Source: Serratia sp. AKBS12
GTDB lineage: Bacteria > Pseudomonadota > Gammaproteobacteria > Enterobacterales > Enterobacteriaceae
Length of the DNA: 64,000 nucleotides
Assembly (NCBI RefSeq): GCF_024793895.1
Contig: NZ_JANUSB010000017.1
Coordinates: 62,001 to 126,000 of the forward strand
Reading direction: 5' to 3'
In this document: one piece after another, positions 56,150 to 64,000 of the stretch
How positions within the stretch are numbered: the first letter of the stretch is position 1
Layout: every line of letters starts with the position of its first letter
Notes under the pieces: generated by a model
The model's input: only the letters and a program-made list of their open reading frames with translations
Databases searched by the model: none
What the model was told of the DNA's origin: nothing
Position numbers and translations under genes: made by a program

Positions 56150-59100
56150 ATGGCTAAGTTCTTTATAGATCGCCCTATTTTCGCCTGGGTAATCGCCATC
56201 ATCGTGATGTTGGCGGGGGTGCTTGCGATAATGAAACTGCCGATTGCGCAGTATCCGACTATCGCACCACCGGCGGTGACGATCTCCGCCACCTATCCTG
56301 GCGCTGATGCCACGACGGTGCAGGACACCGTGACACAGATTATCGAACAGAACATGAACGGTATCGATAATCTGATGTACATGTCCTCATCCAGTGATTC
56401 CTCTGGTAGCGTACAAATTACATTGACGTTTGAATCCGGCACCGACCCTGACATCGCGCAGGTTCAGGTCCAGAACAAACTGTCTCTGGCAACGCCACTG
56501 TTGCCACAAGAGGTGCAACAGCAAGGCCTGAAAGTAGAAAAATCCAGCAGTAGCTTCCTGATGGTAGCCGGCTTCGTTTCCGACGATCCGAACATGACCC
56601 AGGATGATATTGCGGACTACGTGGCTTCCAATATCAAAGACCCGATCAGCCGTTCTCACGGCGTGGGTGAGGTTCAGCTGTTCGGGGCACAATACGCGAT
56701 GCGTGTCTGGCTCGATCCGAACAAGATGAACAACTTCCAGCTTACGACGACCGATGTTACCAGCGCCATCACCGAGCAGAACAATCAGATTGCCGCCGGG
56801 CAACTGGGCGGTATGCCTCCGGTGCCGGGCCAACAGCTGAACGCCTCGATCATTGCGCAGACCCGTCTGAAGTCACCGGAAGAGTTCGGCAAGATCCTGC
56901 TGAAGGTTAACAGTGACGGTTCGCAGGTGCGTCTGAAAGACGTGGCACGCATCGAACGCGGTGCTGAAAACTATTCGGTAACGGCGCGCTTCAACGGCAA
57001 ACCGGCGGCAGGTCTGGGTATCAAACTGGCCACCGGCGCCAACGCCCTGAACACCGCCGCTGGCGTAAAAGCGGAACTTGGCAAGCTGGCTCCCTTCTTC
57101 CCGCAAGGGATGAAAGTGGTTTATCCGTACGACACTACTCCATTCGTCAAGATTTCGATTAATGAAGTGGTGAAAACGCTGTTCGAAGCGATCGTACTGG
57201 TATTCCTGGTCATGTATCTGTTCTTGCAAAACTTCCGTGCGACGTTGATTCCAACCATCGCCGTACCGGTCGTCTTGCTGGGAACATTTGCCATTCTTGC
57301 AGCGTTCGGCTTCTCGATAAACACCCTGACGATGTTCGGCATGGTGCTAGCGATAGGTCTGTTGGTGGATGACGCCATCGTGGTGGTGGAAAACGTCGAG
57401 CGTGTGATGTCCGAAGAGGGACTGCCGCCGAAAGAAGCCACCAGAAAATCGATGGATCAAATCCAGGGTGCGCTGGTCGGCATCGCGCTGGTACTGTCGG
57501 CGGTATTCGTACCAATGGCGTTCTTCGGCGGTTCTACCGGGGCGATTTATCGACAGTTCTCGATCACCATCGTTTCGGCAATGGCCCTGTCGGTGCTGGT
57601 TGCGTTGATTCTGACGCCGGCGCTGTGTGCCACCCTGCTCAAACCGGTAGCGAAAGGCGACCACGGCGTGAAGACCGGCTTCTTCGGCTGGTTCAACCGC
57701 ATGTTCGAAAAGAGCACGCACCACTACACCGACAGCGTAGCCAACATTCTGCGCAGCACCGGTCGTTACCTGCTGATCTATCTGCTGATCGTCGTCGGCA
57801 TGGCGTTCCTGTTCCTGCGTCTGCCGTCCTCGTTCCTGCCGGATGAGGATCAGGGCATCCTGCTGACCATGGTGCAGTTGCCTGCCGGTGCCACCGAGGC
57901 ACGTACCTCTAAAGTTCTGGAAGAGGTCACCGACTACTTCCTGACGAAAGAGAAAGACAACGTGGTGTCGGTGTTTACCGTTGCCGGCTTCGGCTTTAAC
58001 GGTAATGGCCAGAACAACGGTCTGTCCTTCGTCAGCCTGAAGAACTGGGATGAACGTCCGGGTACCGAGAACAAGGTTGAGGCGATTGCTGGCCGAGCCA
58101 TGGCTGCCTTCTCGAAAATCAAGGACGGTATGGTCATTCCGTTCAACCTGCCTGCAATTATCGAACTGGGCACCGCGACCGGCTTCGACTTTGAATTGAT
58201 CGACCAGGGCGGTCTGGGACACGAAAAACTGACCGAAGCGCGTAACCAGCTGTTGGGCATGGCTGCAAAACACCCAGATGTTCTGGTCGGTATGCGTCCT
58301 AACGGTCTGGAAGATACGCCGCAGTTCAAACTGACCGTCGATCAGGAAAAAGCCAAGGCGCTGGGCGTCAGCATTACTACCATCAACAGTACGCTGACCA
58401 CCGCGCTGGGCGGTTCGTACGTCAACGACTTCATCGACCGTGGTCGTGTGAAGAAGGTTTACGTACAGGCTGATGCACCGTTCCGTATGTTGCCGAACGA
58501 CATCAACAACTGGTATGTGCGCGGCGATAGCGGCCAGATGGTACCGTTCTCCGCCTTCGCTACCGCGAAGTGGGAATACGGCTCACCGCGTCTGGAGCGA
58601 TACAACGGTCTGCCATCGATGGAAATCCTCGGCCAGGCTGCGCCAGGCAAGAGTACCGGTGAAGCCATGAACCTGATGGAAGAACTGGCGTCGAAACTGC
58701 CAAGCGGCGTTGGTTATGACTGGACCGGCATGTCCTACCAGGAACGTCTGTCTGGCAACCAGGCCCCGTCACTGTATGCCATCTCGATTCTGGTGGTGTT
58801 CCTGTGTCTGGCGGCGCTGTATGAAAGCTGGTCGATTCCGTTCTCGGTGATGCTGGTACTGCCACTGGGGGTTATCGGTGCGCTACTGGCGGCAACCATG
58901 CGCGGTATGAACAACGACGTTTACTTCCAGGTGGGCCTGCTGACAACCATTGGGCTATCGGCGAAGAACGCGATATTGATCGTGGAATTCGCCAAGGATC
59001 TGATGGAAAAAGAAGGCAAGGGGCTGATCGAGTCAACGCTGGAAGCGGTTCGCATGCGTTTGCGTCCGATTCTGATGACCTCGCTGGCCTTCATCCTCGG

Positions 59101-59296
59101 GGTACTGCCGCTGGTTATCAGCAGTGGCGCTGGCTCCGGTGCCCAGAACGCGGTAGGTACCGGCGTTATGGGCGGGATGATCACCGCAACCGTGCTGGCG
59201 ATCTTCTTCGTTCCGGTGTTCTTCGTGGTGGTACGCCGCCGCTTCTCCAAGAAGAGCGAAGACCTCGAGCATTCTCATCCGGTTGAGCATCGCTGA
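56150..59296 (+). CDS. acrB: AcrB, RND multidrug efflux transporter
   Basis: Inner-membrane proton-driven pump that, as a trimer with AcrA and TolC, exports antibiotics, dyes and bile salts. 1048 residues. Starts [20 protein letters not shown]; the proton-relay aspartates are in [17 protein letters not shown] (about 407-408) and the partner lysine in [18 protein letters not shown] (about 940). Porter loops and twelve helices are in the expected places ([32 protein letters not shown]). Repressed by AcrR. Confidence 0.98.
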   Translation: MAKFFIDRPIFAWVIAIIVMLAGVLAIMKLPIAQYPTIAPPAVTISATYPGADATTVQDTVTQIIEQNMNGIDNLMYMSSSSDSSGSVQITLTFESGTDPDIAQVQVQNKLSLATPLLPQEVQQQGLKVEKSSSSFLMVAGFVSDDPNMTQDDIADYVASNIKDPISRSHGVGEVQLFGAQYAMRVWLDPNKMNNFQLTTTDVTSAITEQNNQIAAGQLGGMPPVPGQQLNASIIAQTRLKSPEEFGKILLKVNSDGSQVRLKDVARIERGAENYSVTARFNGKPAAGLGIKLATGANALNTAAGVKAELGKLAPFFPQGMKVVYPYDTTPFVKISINEVVKTLFEAIVLVFLVMYLFLQNFRATLIPTIAVPVVLLGTFAILAAFGFSINTLTMFGMVLAIGLLVDDAIVVVENVERVMSEEGLPPKEATRKSMDQIQGALVGIALVLSAVFVPMAFFGGSTGAIYRQFSITIVSAMALSVLVALILTPALCATLLKPVAKGDHGVKTGFFGWFNRMFEKSTHHYTDSVANILRSTGRYLLIYLLIVVGMAFLFLRLPSSFLPDEDQGILLTMVQLPAGATEARTSKVLEEVTDYFLTKEKDNVVSVFTVAGFGFNGNGQNNGLSFVSLKNWDERPGTENKVEAIAGRAMAAFSKIKDGMVIPFNLPAIIELGTATGFDFELIDQGGLGHEKLTEARNQLLGMAAKHPDVLVGMRPNGLEDTPQFKLTVDQEKAKALGVSITTINSTLTTALGGSYVNDFIDRGRVKKVYVQADAPFRMLPNDINNWYVRGDSGQMVPFSAFATAKWEYGSPRLERYNGLPSMEILGQAAPGKSTGEAMNLMEELASKLPSGVGYDWTGMSYQERLSGNQAPSLYAISILVVFLCLAALYESWSIPFSVMLVLPLGVIGALLAATMRGMNNDVYFQVGLLTTIGLSAKNAILIVEFAKDLMEKEGKGLIESTLEAVRMRLRPILMTSLAFILGVLPLVISSGAGSGAQNAVGTGVMGGMITATVLAIFFVPVFFVVVRRRFSKKSEDLEHSHPVEHR

Positions 59297-59317
59297 TCCC
59301 CTTCTCTACTGAATACC

Positions 59318-59343
59318 AAGGCCGCGTATGCGGCCTTTTTTTA
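59318..59343 (+). terminator. Rho-independent terminator of acrAB
   Basis: AAGGCCGC-GTAT-GCGGCCTT followed by TTTTTT, 21 bases after the acrB stop. Confidence 0.93.
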
Positions 59344-59427
59344 TGCCCCCCTCCCTTGACACGCGCAATGGTTGCTCTGGGTCGACAATTTATACTTGAT
59401 CGAGTACGCCGATCGGCGCATACTTAT

Positions 59428-59442
59428 TGTTATAGTATAACA
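59428..59442 (+). promoter_or_regulatory. Zur box upstream of rpmE2-rpmJ2
   Basis: Perfect 15-base dyad TGTTATA-G-TATAACA, the core of the enterobacterial Zur consensus (recalled). It ends 17 bases before the rpmE2 ATG, so Zn-loaded Zur would block transcription initiation. Its sister lies before the zinc ABC operon 3.2 kb away. Confidence 0.88.
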
Positions 59443-59459
59443 TAACATGAGAGGTCATC

Positions 59460-59714
59460 ATGAAAGCAGACATTCATCCAGAATACCGTACCGTGGTGTT
59501 TCACGATCTGAGCGCCAATGCCTATTTTAAAGTGGGGTCGACTATCAAGACCGAGCGCACTATCGATCATGACGGCGAAACCCTGCCATACGTCACTATC
59601 GACGTCTCTTCCGCTTCGCACCCGTACTACACCGGCAAGCAGAAAGAGTTTTCCAAAGAAGGCAGCACCGCACGCTTCCAGCAGCGTTTCGGTCGCTTTA
59701 TCGGCAGTAAGTAA
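59460..59714 (+). CDS. rpmE2: Ribosomal protein L31 type B (zinc-independent paralogue)
   Basis: 84-residue alternative L31 (YkgM type). It has no cysteine at all, so it cannot bind the zinc that the primary L31 carries; family blocks [40 protein letters not shown] and [11 protein letters not shown] are present. Made under zinc starvation it replaces zinc-containing L31 on ribosomes and frees zinc. It sits directly behind a Zur box and 11 bases before rpmJ2, which supports that role. Confidence 0.95.
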   Translation: MKADIHPEYRTVVFHDLSANAYFKVGSTIKTERTIDHDGETLPYVTIDVSSASHPYYTGKQKEFSKEGSTARFQQRFGRFIGSK

Positions 59715-59725
59715 AGGGAATCAGC

Positions 59726-59866
59726 ATGCAGGTTTTGAGTTCATTGCGTTCGGCGAAGAATCGCCATCCAGATTGCCGAGTGGTGCGCCGCAAGGGTCGC
59801 ATCTACGTGATCTGCAAGTCCAATCCACGTTTTAAAGCGGTACAGGGACGTAAGAAAAAGCGTTAA
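59726..59866 (+). CDS. rpmJ2: Ribosomal protein L36 type B (alternative L36)
   Basis: 46-residue protein [20 protein letters not shown] followed by [20 protein letters not shown] and a basic GRKKKR tail: the YkgO-type L36. Only two cysteines remain (Cys17, Cys29), not the C3H/C4 zinc set of primary L36. AAGGGAATCAGC precedes the ATG. Likely co-transcribed with rpmE2 from the Zur-controlled promoter, completing the zinc-sparing ribosome switch. Confidence 0.95.
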   Translation: MQVLSSLRSAKNRHPDCRVVRRKGRIYVICKSNPRFKAVQGRKKKR

Positions 59867-59893
59867 CTATCGTAAAACATCTCGTTTATCGTC

Positions 59894-59925
59894 AAAGCCC
59901 CGTAGCTGTTCAACGGGGCTTTTTT
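59894..59925 (+). terminator. Terminator after rpmJ2
   Basis: AAAGCCCCGT / ACGGGGCTTTTTT with a nine-base loop, 28 bases after rpmJ2. A second hairpin, AGCCCC/GGGGCT at 59953-59975, lies just past the convergent znuA-like stop and may serve the minus strand. Confidence 0.9.
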
Positions 59926-59984
59926 ATGGGTAATTGCCAATCGGCTCTAACAAGCCCCACCATCCAGACGGGGCTAAATCACCG

Positions 59985-60863
59985 TTATTTCATACTGGCG
60001 ACCATGGTTTCGACGTTGTGCTTGAACGCCTGAACATAGGTTGCCGCTGGCCCCTGGGCGGTTGACAGCGCTTCAGGATACAACTCTCCACCAGCCTTGG
60101 CGTCGGTTGCCGCGGCGATTTGCTTCACCAGGCGTGGATCGGTCTGGTTTTCGATAAAATAGGTGTGCACCTTTTCCCGTTTGATTTGGGTAATCAACTG
60201 GGCAACGTCACTGGCGCTGGCCTCCGCCTCGGTAGAAAAACCCACCGGCGCCAGGAAGGTCACGCCATATTGCTGCCCGAAATAACCAAACGCATCATGG
60301 CTGGTCAGTACCTTGCGCTTTTCTGCCGGCACGGCGGCAAATTCCGCCTGCGCCCAGCGGTCGAGCCGTTGCAACTGCTGTATGTATTCGGCGCCGCGTT
60401 GACGGAAATAATTGGCATCCTGCGGATCGGCGGCGATCAACGCATTCATCACGTTCGTCGCATACTGAACGCCGTTTTTCATGCTGTTCCAGGCATGCGG
60501 ATCGGTAACCGGCTTGCCATCCTCTGCCATCTGGCGAGTCGAAATTCCCTGTGAGGTGGTAATCAACGGGCCATGATAACCGGAAGCGTTTACCAACCTG
60601 TCGATCCAGCCTTCCAGCCCCAAGCCACTGACAAACACCAAATCTGCCTGTGATAGCAGTTTGCTGTCCTGGGGCGACGGTTCAAAACTGTGCGGATCGC
60701 CGTTCGGCCCCACCAGCGACGTCACCTTGACATGCTCGCCACCGATCTGTTTGACGATGTCGCTCAACACGGAAAAACTGGCCACCGCGTTCACGGTATT
60801 GGCCATTGCCAACGGGCTGGAAAGCAGAGCCGCCGCCACCAGCGTTATTGATAAACCTTTCAT
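59985..60863 (-). CDS. Zinc ABC transporter substrate-binding protein (ZnuA/TroA-like)
   Basis: Exported solute-binding protein of cluster A-I, 292 residues with signal peptide LVAAALLSSPLAMA-NTV. Metal ligands expected for Zn/Mn are visible: GDPHSFEPSPQ, DPHAWNS, LTSHDAFGYFGQQYG and the C-terminal acidic FIENQTDPRLVKQI. There is no long His-rich loop like that of classical ZnuA, suggesting a second, distinct system. ATG with AAGGAG is used; an upstream in-frame extension is ignored. Last gene of the operon. Zinc specificity is inferred from the Zur box, not from the ligands alone. Confidence 0.9.
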   Translation of the reverse strand: MKGLSITLVAAALLSSPLAMANTVNAVASFSVLSDIVKQIGGEHVKVTSLVGPNGDPHSFEPSPQDSKLLSQADLVFVSGLGLEGWIDRLVNASGYHGPLITTSQGISTRQMAEDGKPVTDPHAWNSMKNGVQYATNVMNALIAADPQDANYFRQRGAEYIQQLQRLDRWAQAEFAAVPAEKRKVLTSHDAFGYFGQQYGVTFLAPVGFSTEAEASASDVAQLITQIKREKVHTYFIENQTDPRLVKQIAAATDAKAGGELYPEALSTAQGPAATYVQAFKHNVETMVASMK

Positions 60864-60889
60864 TGGTATCTCCTTGTACAGGGCACTTC

Positions 60890-61747
60890 TCAACGACGCG
60901 CACGGGCATAAATCCCACCACGCCTCCCAAATAGAATCGAAATGAAAAATATCAGGCTGGCACTCAGCACGATCGCCGGGCCGGCGGGCAACGATGCATA
61001 ATAAGACCACAGCAGCCCGACGATACTGGCGAGTGCGGCGATCGCCATCGCTGCCGCCAGAGTCTGCGGCAGATTACCTGCCCAGAAGCGTGCGCTGGCG
61101 GCCGGCAACATCATCAGCCCAACCGACATCAGCGTGCCCAGGATTTGAAACCCGGCCACCAGATTGACCACCACCAATGCCAGAAAAAGACCATGCACCC
61201 ATGCCAGCCAGCGCGGGGCGCCAACGCGTAAAAAGGTCGCGTCAAACGATTCGATCACCAGCGCCCGATACAACGCAGCCAGCGTCAGCAACGACACGCT
61301 GGCGATCCCGCCCACCATCACCATGGCATGGCTATCCACCGCCAGAATCGAGCCAAATAATACGTGCAGCAAGTCAACGCTGGAGCCGCGCAGCGATACC
61401 AGCGTCACCCCGAGCGCCAGCGAACCGAGGTAAAAACCGGCGAAGCTGGCATCCTCTTTGAGCGGCGTATGCCGGCTGACCAGGCCGGAAAGTATCGCCA
61501 CGGCCAGACCTGCGATAAACCCGCCGATGCCCATCGCCACCAATGACATGCCGGACATCAGATAGCCGATCGCCGCACCTGGCAGTACCGCATGCGACAG
61601 CGCATCTCCCACCAGACTCATGCGACGCAATAACAGAAACACTCCAAGCGGCGCAGTGCTAAGCGACAACGCCAGGCAGGCCACCAGCGCCCGGCGCATA
61701 AAACCGAAGGACAGGAAGGGATCGACCAGCAGATGATGCAGCATCAT
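60890..61747 (-). CDS. Zinc ABC transporter permease (ZnuB-like)
   Basis: Inner-membrane permease of the ABC-3 family, 285 residues and about eight to nine helices: MRRALVACLALSLSTAPLGV, LRRMSLVGDALSHAVLPGAA, IGYLMSGMSLVAMGIGGFIA, FQILGTLMSVGLMMLPAASA. Its start overlaps the end of the ATPase gene by four bases (ATGA), and it ends about 26 bases before the substrate-binding protein gene. The gene order ATPase-permease-binding protein on one strand differs from the divergent znuA/znuCB locus of enterobacteria. Confidence 0.92.
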   Translation of the reverse strand: MMLHHLLVDPFLSFGFMRRALVACLALSLSTAPLGVFLLLRRMSLVGDALSHAVLPGAAIGYLMSGMSLVAMGIGGFIAGLAVAILSGLVSRHTPLKEDASFAGFYLGSLALGVTLVSLRGSSVDLLHVLFGSILAVDSHAMVMVGGIASVSLLTLAALYRALVIESFDATFLRVGAPRWLAWVHGLFLALVVVNLVAGFQILGTLMSVGLMMLPAASARFWAGNLPQTLAAAMAIAALASIVGLLWSYYASLPAGPAIVLSASLIFFISILFGRRGGIYARARR

Positions 61748-62457
61748 GACACTACCTTGATCCGGCTAACCGAAGCGTTGGCGGCATGCAATAACGGCAG
61801 TTGTGCGAGAACGCGGTCAGCATCGCCCCAATGACAATCGTGCTGCGTCAACAGCAATGCCTGAGGAAAATGCCCGGCCACCATTGCCATATCATGTAAA
61901 ACCGCGATCACCGTTTTCCCTTGCTGATGCAAACGCGCAATCACCCGCAACAATAAGCCAATCGTCGCGCTGTCGATGCCGGTAAAAGGTTCATCCAGTA
62001 AGATCAGCGGCGCTTGCTGGGTTAACAACCGGGCAAATAACACCCGCTGCAACTGACCACCGGATAATTCACTCACCGGCGCGTGTATCATCTGGCTCAT
62101 TCCCACCGTGGCCAATGCCTCGGCTATCTGCGCGCGCGCACTGGCCGTCAATCCGCCCAGCATGCCCCACCGTCGCCAACAGCCCATGGCAACCACGTCG
62201 TTGACAACAACTGGAAACTGGCGATCCAGTTCCGCCTGCTGCGGCAAATAGGCAATCGAGGGAAATTTACTGTCGCCGTAGTCGATATGGCCGCCCTGCA
62301 ACGGCAATAGCCCGGCGATGGTTTTCAATAAGGTGGATTTGCCGGCACCATTGCTACCGATCACCGCCGTCAGCGATCCGCGGTTGAAACGACCGCTTAA
62401 CGGTGGAAACAGAGCACCGGTGCCGTAACCAAAAACCGCATGCCGTAATGCGATCAT
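61744..62457 (-). CDS. Zinc ABC transporter ATP-binding protein (ZnuC-like)
   Basis: ATPase of 237 residues powering the permease. Walker A IGSNGAGKSTLLKTIAG, signature LSGGQLQRVLFARLL, Walker B LILLDEPFTGID and switch VLHDMAMV are visible. The ATG used (MIALRHAVFGYGTG) overlaps the stop of a 48-residue gene by four bases, so it is translated by coupling; the longer reading of 11 codons would run into that gene. ZnuC-like by operon context. Confidence 0.92.
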   Translation of the reverse strand: MIALRHAVFGYGTGALFPPLSGRFNRGSLTAVIGSNGAGKSTLLKTIAGLLPLQGGHIDYGDSKFPSIAYLPQQAELDRQFPVVVNDVVAMGCWRRWGMLGGLTASARAQIAEALATVGMSQMIHAPVSELSGGQLQRVLFARLLTQQAPLILLDEPFTGIDSATIGLLLRVIARLHQQGKTVIAVLHDMAMVAGHFPQALLLTQHDCHWGDADRVLAQLPLLHAANASVSRIKVVS

Positions 62458-62600
62458 GGCAATGCCACCGCCCAGCCGATGGCCAACCATAATGCCGTCA
62501 ACAACAGCAGTGCGGCGGCACAGCGCGCCCCGGCAGAGGCGGTGAACCAGCTGTAAACCGGCAATGGCTCCGATTTGTCGTACGCAGAAGAATGCTTCAT
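62454..62600 (-). CDS. Small single-helix membrane protein leading the zinc ABC operon (48 aa)
   Basis: A 49-codon frame MKHSSAYDKSEPLPVYSWFT, then ASAGARCAAALLLLTALWLA and IGWAVALP stop. Residues 1-25 are polar and 26-47 form one hydrophobic helix, so a small inner-membrane protein with its N-terminus probably in the cytoplasm is predicted. Its stop overlaps the ATPase start (ATGA) and its start is 24 bases from the Zur box, exactly where the first gene of the operon should be. No strong Shine-Dalgarno is present. Function unknown; it could stabilise or regulate the ABC permease. I do not recognise the family. Confidence 0.65.
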   Translation of the reverse strand: MKHSSAYDKSEPLPVYSWFTASAGARCAAALLLLTALWLAIGWAVALP

Positions 62601-62623
62601 GTCGCTAAACGCTCTTTAGTTAA

Positions 62624-62638
62624 TGTTATAATATAACA
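62624..62638. promoter_or_regulatory. Zur box upstream of the zinc ABC operon
   Basis: TGTTATA-A-TATAACA, identical in both arms to the box before rpmE2. It predicts zinc-dependent repression of the minus-strand operon. The 296-base gap up to the next plus-strand gene holds this site and no gene I can support. Confidence 0.88.
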
Positions 62639-62896
62639 TCACAACATTAGCGCAGGCTCAAGCGGCGGAAAACATTTTATTGCAACTTAACGTAACGACC
62701 GACAATCCCGCCCCACTTTCTCTCTGGGTAGAGCATTGAAGGTTATTGCTAAGATTGTTCTTAAATAGATGGGCTATTTCCGATACGGTAAACGCTTGGG
62801 AATTGTAAAAAAACTATGGTAAGTGAAAAGTCTGCCGACGACCGCGCGAAAAAAGAGTAAGATAAGGCTAACGTTGTCGAGAGCAGGCAGAGATAA

Positions 62897-63250
62897 ATGC
62901 ACGTAACCTTGGCTTGTCAGCAGAACGTTAGCTCACTTTCTCGCGATCAATTAATGAAAGTGATTAACGATCGACTGTCAGAGTTAGTTCCCGCGTTAAC
63001 TAGCGGCCTGAGTTTTTATTCAGAAAATGCTCATTATACTGAGGGATCATTAGAAATACTTGAGTTACGACAGCTGTCCGCACTTGAGTATTCAATGAGT
63101 TACCGCTACCAGTGGTACATCTTCAATGCCTGCATTGATATCTACGCTCATGAATACCTTAGTGACAGTGTGCGTTTTAGCCTGAGCCGACAAGGGTTAG
63201 TTTTTGATATAATTGACAACTCCCGCCCGTCAACGGCAGACGAATTGTAA
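62897..63250 (+). CDS. Uncharacterised small protein upstream of tomB
   Basis: 117 residues that I do not recognise. It is slightly acidic, rich in Ser, Tyr and Leu, with no signal peptide or membrane segment. A central aromatic stretch reads EYSMSYRYQWYIFNACIDIY, and AHEYLSDSVRFSLSRQGLVF follows. GC is visibly lower than in the neighbouring housekeeping genes, like tomB and hha. Its start has only a weak Shine-Dalgarno (AGAGATAA). E. coli has nothing between acrB and tomB at this place. It may be a companion of the tomB-hha pair or an independent acquisition. Confidence 0.65.
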   Translation: MHVTLACQQNVSSLSRDQLMKVINDRLSELVPALTSGLSFYSENAHYTEGSLEILELRQLSALEYSMSYRYQWYIFNACIDIYAHEYLSDSVRFSLSRQGLVFDIIDNSRPSTADEL

Positions 63251-63407
63251 GATTACGTAATAATTACAGGCCAGCTGCGGAAAAATGATTTATATTAATA
63301 ATACGGAAAGTTTATATCGCATCACTTAAGCTACCTCCGACAAGAAGTCCACCAGCTTACTCACAGAGTGTTATCACACCGAAATTAAGACTTACGGAGG
63401 GGATGAT

Positions 63408-63776
63408 ATGGATGAGTATTCGCCTAAGCGGCACGATATTGCCCAGCTTAAATTCTTGTGCGAAACTTTGTATGATGAAGGGATCGCGACTCTCGGTGAC
63501 AGCCACCATGGCTGGGTAAACGATCCAACGTCTGCGATCAACCTACAGCTTAATGAACTGATTGAGCATATTGCTTCGTTTATCATGAGCTATAAAATAA
63601 AATACATGGACGAAAGCGATTTTTCGGAACTGGTCGAAGAATATCTCGACGATACCTACACGCTGTTTAGTAGTTACGGTATTAATGATTCCGATCTGCG
63701 TCGTTGGCAAAAAACCAAAGCGCGACTATTCAGAATGTTCTCAGGAGAGGGCATCTGTACTACGATGAAAACTTAA
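63408..63776 (+). CDS. tomB: TomB (YbaJ), antitoxin/biofilm modulator of Hha
   Basis: 122-residue cytosolic protein that antagonises Hha. The first 40 residues ([40 protein letters not shown]) match E. coli YbaJ/TomB almost exactly (recalled), followed by [32 protein letters not shown] before the ATG is a strong ribosome-binding site. hha starts 51 bases later on the same strand, as in E. coli, where the pair acts as a toxin-antitoxin-like unit and affects biofilm and conjugation. Confidence 0.95.
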   Translation: MDEYSPKRHDIAQLKFLCETLYDEGIATLGDSHHGWVNDPTSAINLQLNELIEHIASFIMSYKIKYMDESDFSELVEEYLDDTYTLFSSYGINDSDLRRWQKTKARLFRMFSGEGICTTMKT

Positions 63777-63826
63777 GGGATAATTATCCCCAAATTATTC
63801 GACGGTTAATAAGACTAAAGGTTATC

Positions 63827-64000
63827 ATGACTAAAATTGACTATCTGATGCGTTTACGTAAATGCACCACGATTGACACGCTTGAACGCGTTATTGAAAA
63901 AAACAAGTATGAACTTTCTGACGACGAACTGGAACTTTTTTACTCTGCGGCGGATCATCGGCTGGCCGAGCTGACGATGAATAAACTGTATGACAAAGTG
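63827..64000 (+). CDS. hha: Hha, H-NS-associated modulator (3' truncated)
   Basis: Start of the nucleoid-associated co-repressor Hha. [20 protein letters not shown] and [38 protein letters not shown] are the hallmark sequence; about ten residues (ending WKFIR-type in E. coli) lie beyond the window edge. Compared with E. coli, whose start is MSEKPLTKTDYL, the N-terminus is four residues shorter. AAAGG before the ATG supports the start. Confidence 0.94.
   Translation, partial: MTKIDYLMRLRKCTTIDTLERVIEKNKYELSDDELELFYSAADHRLAELTMNKLYDKV

Noticed and set aside
57347-58273. Minus-strand open frame inside acrB
   Set aside because: Antisense to acrB; His/Gln/Arg-rich composition, no domain or upstream signals.
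59428-59442. Reading the TGTTATA dyad as a Fur box
   Set aside because: The symmetry and sequence fit Zur rather than the GATAAT repeats of Fur, and the downstream genes are zinc-sparing and zinc-uptake genes.
59985-62457. Calling this transporter the primary znuABC
   Set aside because: Primary znuA is divergent from znuCB in enterobacteria and its binding protein has a long His-rich loop; here all genes are on one strand in the order C-B-A and the loop is missing.

Overview
The window is a chromosomal segment of an enterobacterium, most likely a Serratia (inferred from protein similarity recalled from memory, gene order, moderately high GC and ERIC-like repeats; the species is not determinable here). 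It runs almost collinear with the E. coli folD-purEK / ybb / copA-cueR / ushA / hemH-adk-htpG-recR-dnaX-apt / acrRAB / tomB-hha backbone, so most genes are housekeeping. No tRNA, rRNA, CRISPR array, prophage or complete insertion sequence was seen. The first gene (folD) and the last gene (hha) are cut by the window edges.

Layout. 1-5.8 kb: folD, ybcJ, cysS (minus), ppiB, lpxH and the PurR-controlled purEK operon. 5.9-11.4 kb: ybbPA (minus) against tesA-ybbO-cnoX (plus), with the ybbA and tesA start regions overlapping. 11.4-20.2 kb: an accessory stretch where E. coli has fetAB: two tandem 128-bp ERIC-like repeats, cfa, and a carbamoyl-transfer catabolic cluster (allK divergent from an MFS transporter, allF, allG, allH, allS). 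20.3-31.4 kb: qmcA-ybbJ, cueR/copA directly divergent, ybaP, ybaK, ushA, fsr, ybaL. 31.4-43.5 kb, all minus: gsk, hemH, an inserted glycerate/sugar-diacid module (garK-like kinase, GntP-family permease, cdaR), adk, htpG with a textbook sigma-32 promoter, recR, ybaB and dnaX with its programmed frameshift signal. 43.6-54 kb: apt, ybaN, an inserted yegTUVW-like cluster, priC, rsmS, mscK, ychN. 54-59.3 kb: acrR, a perfect AcrR operator, acrAB. 59.4-62.7 kb: a zinc-starvation island bounded by two near-identical Zur boxes pointing inward: zinc-free L31/L36 paralogues on one side and a second zinc ABC transporter on the other, headed by a previously easily missed 48-residue membrane protein gene. 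62.9-64 kb: an uncharacterised small gene, tomB and the start of hha.

How it works together. The accessory modules sit at joints of the conserved backbone and each carries its own transporter and/or regulator: AllS with the oxalurate/oxamate genes, CdaR with glycerate uptake and phosphorylation, a GntR/UTRA regulator with the ADP-ribosylglycohydrolase/PfkB-kinase/GPH-transporter set, and Zur boxes with the zinc set. The most interesting systems are the self-contained carbamoyl-transfer cluster lacking the allantoin genes, and the zinc island with its small coupled membrane protein.
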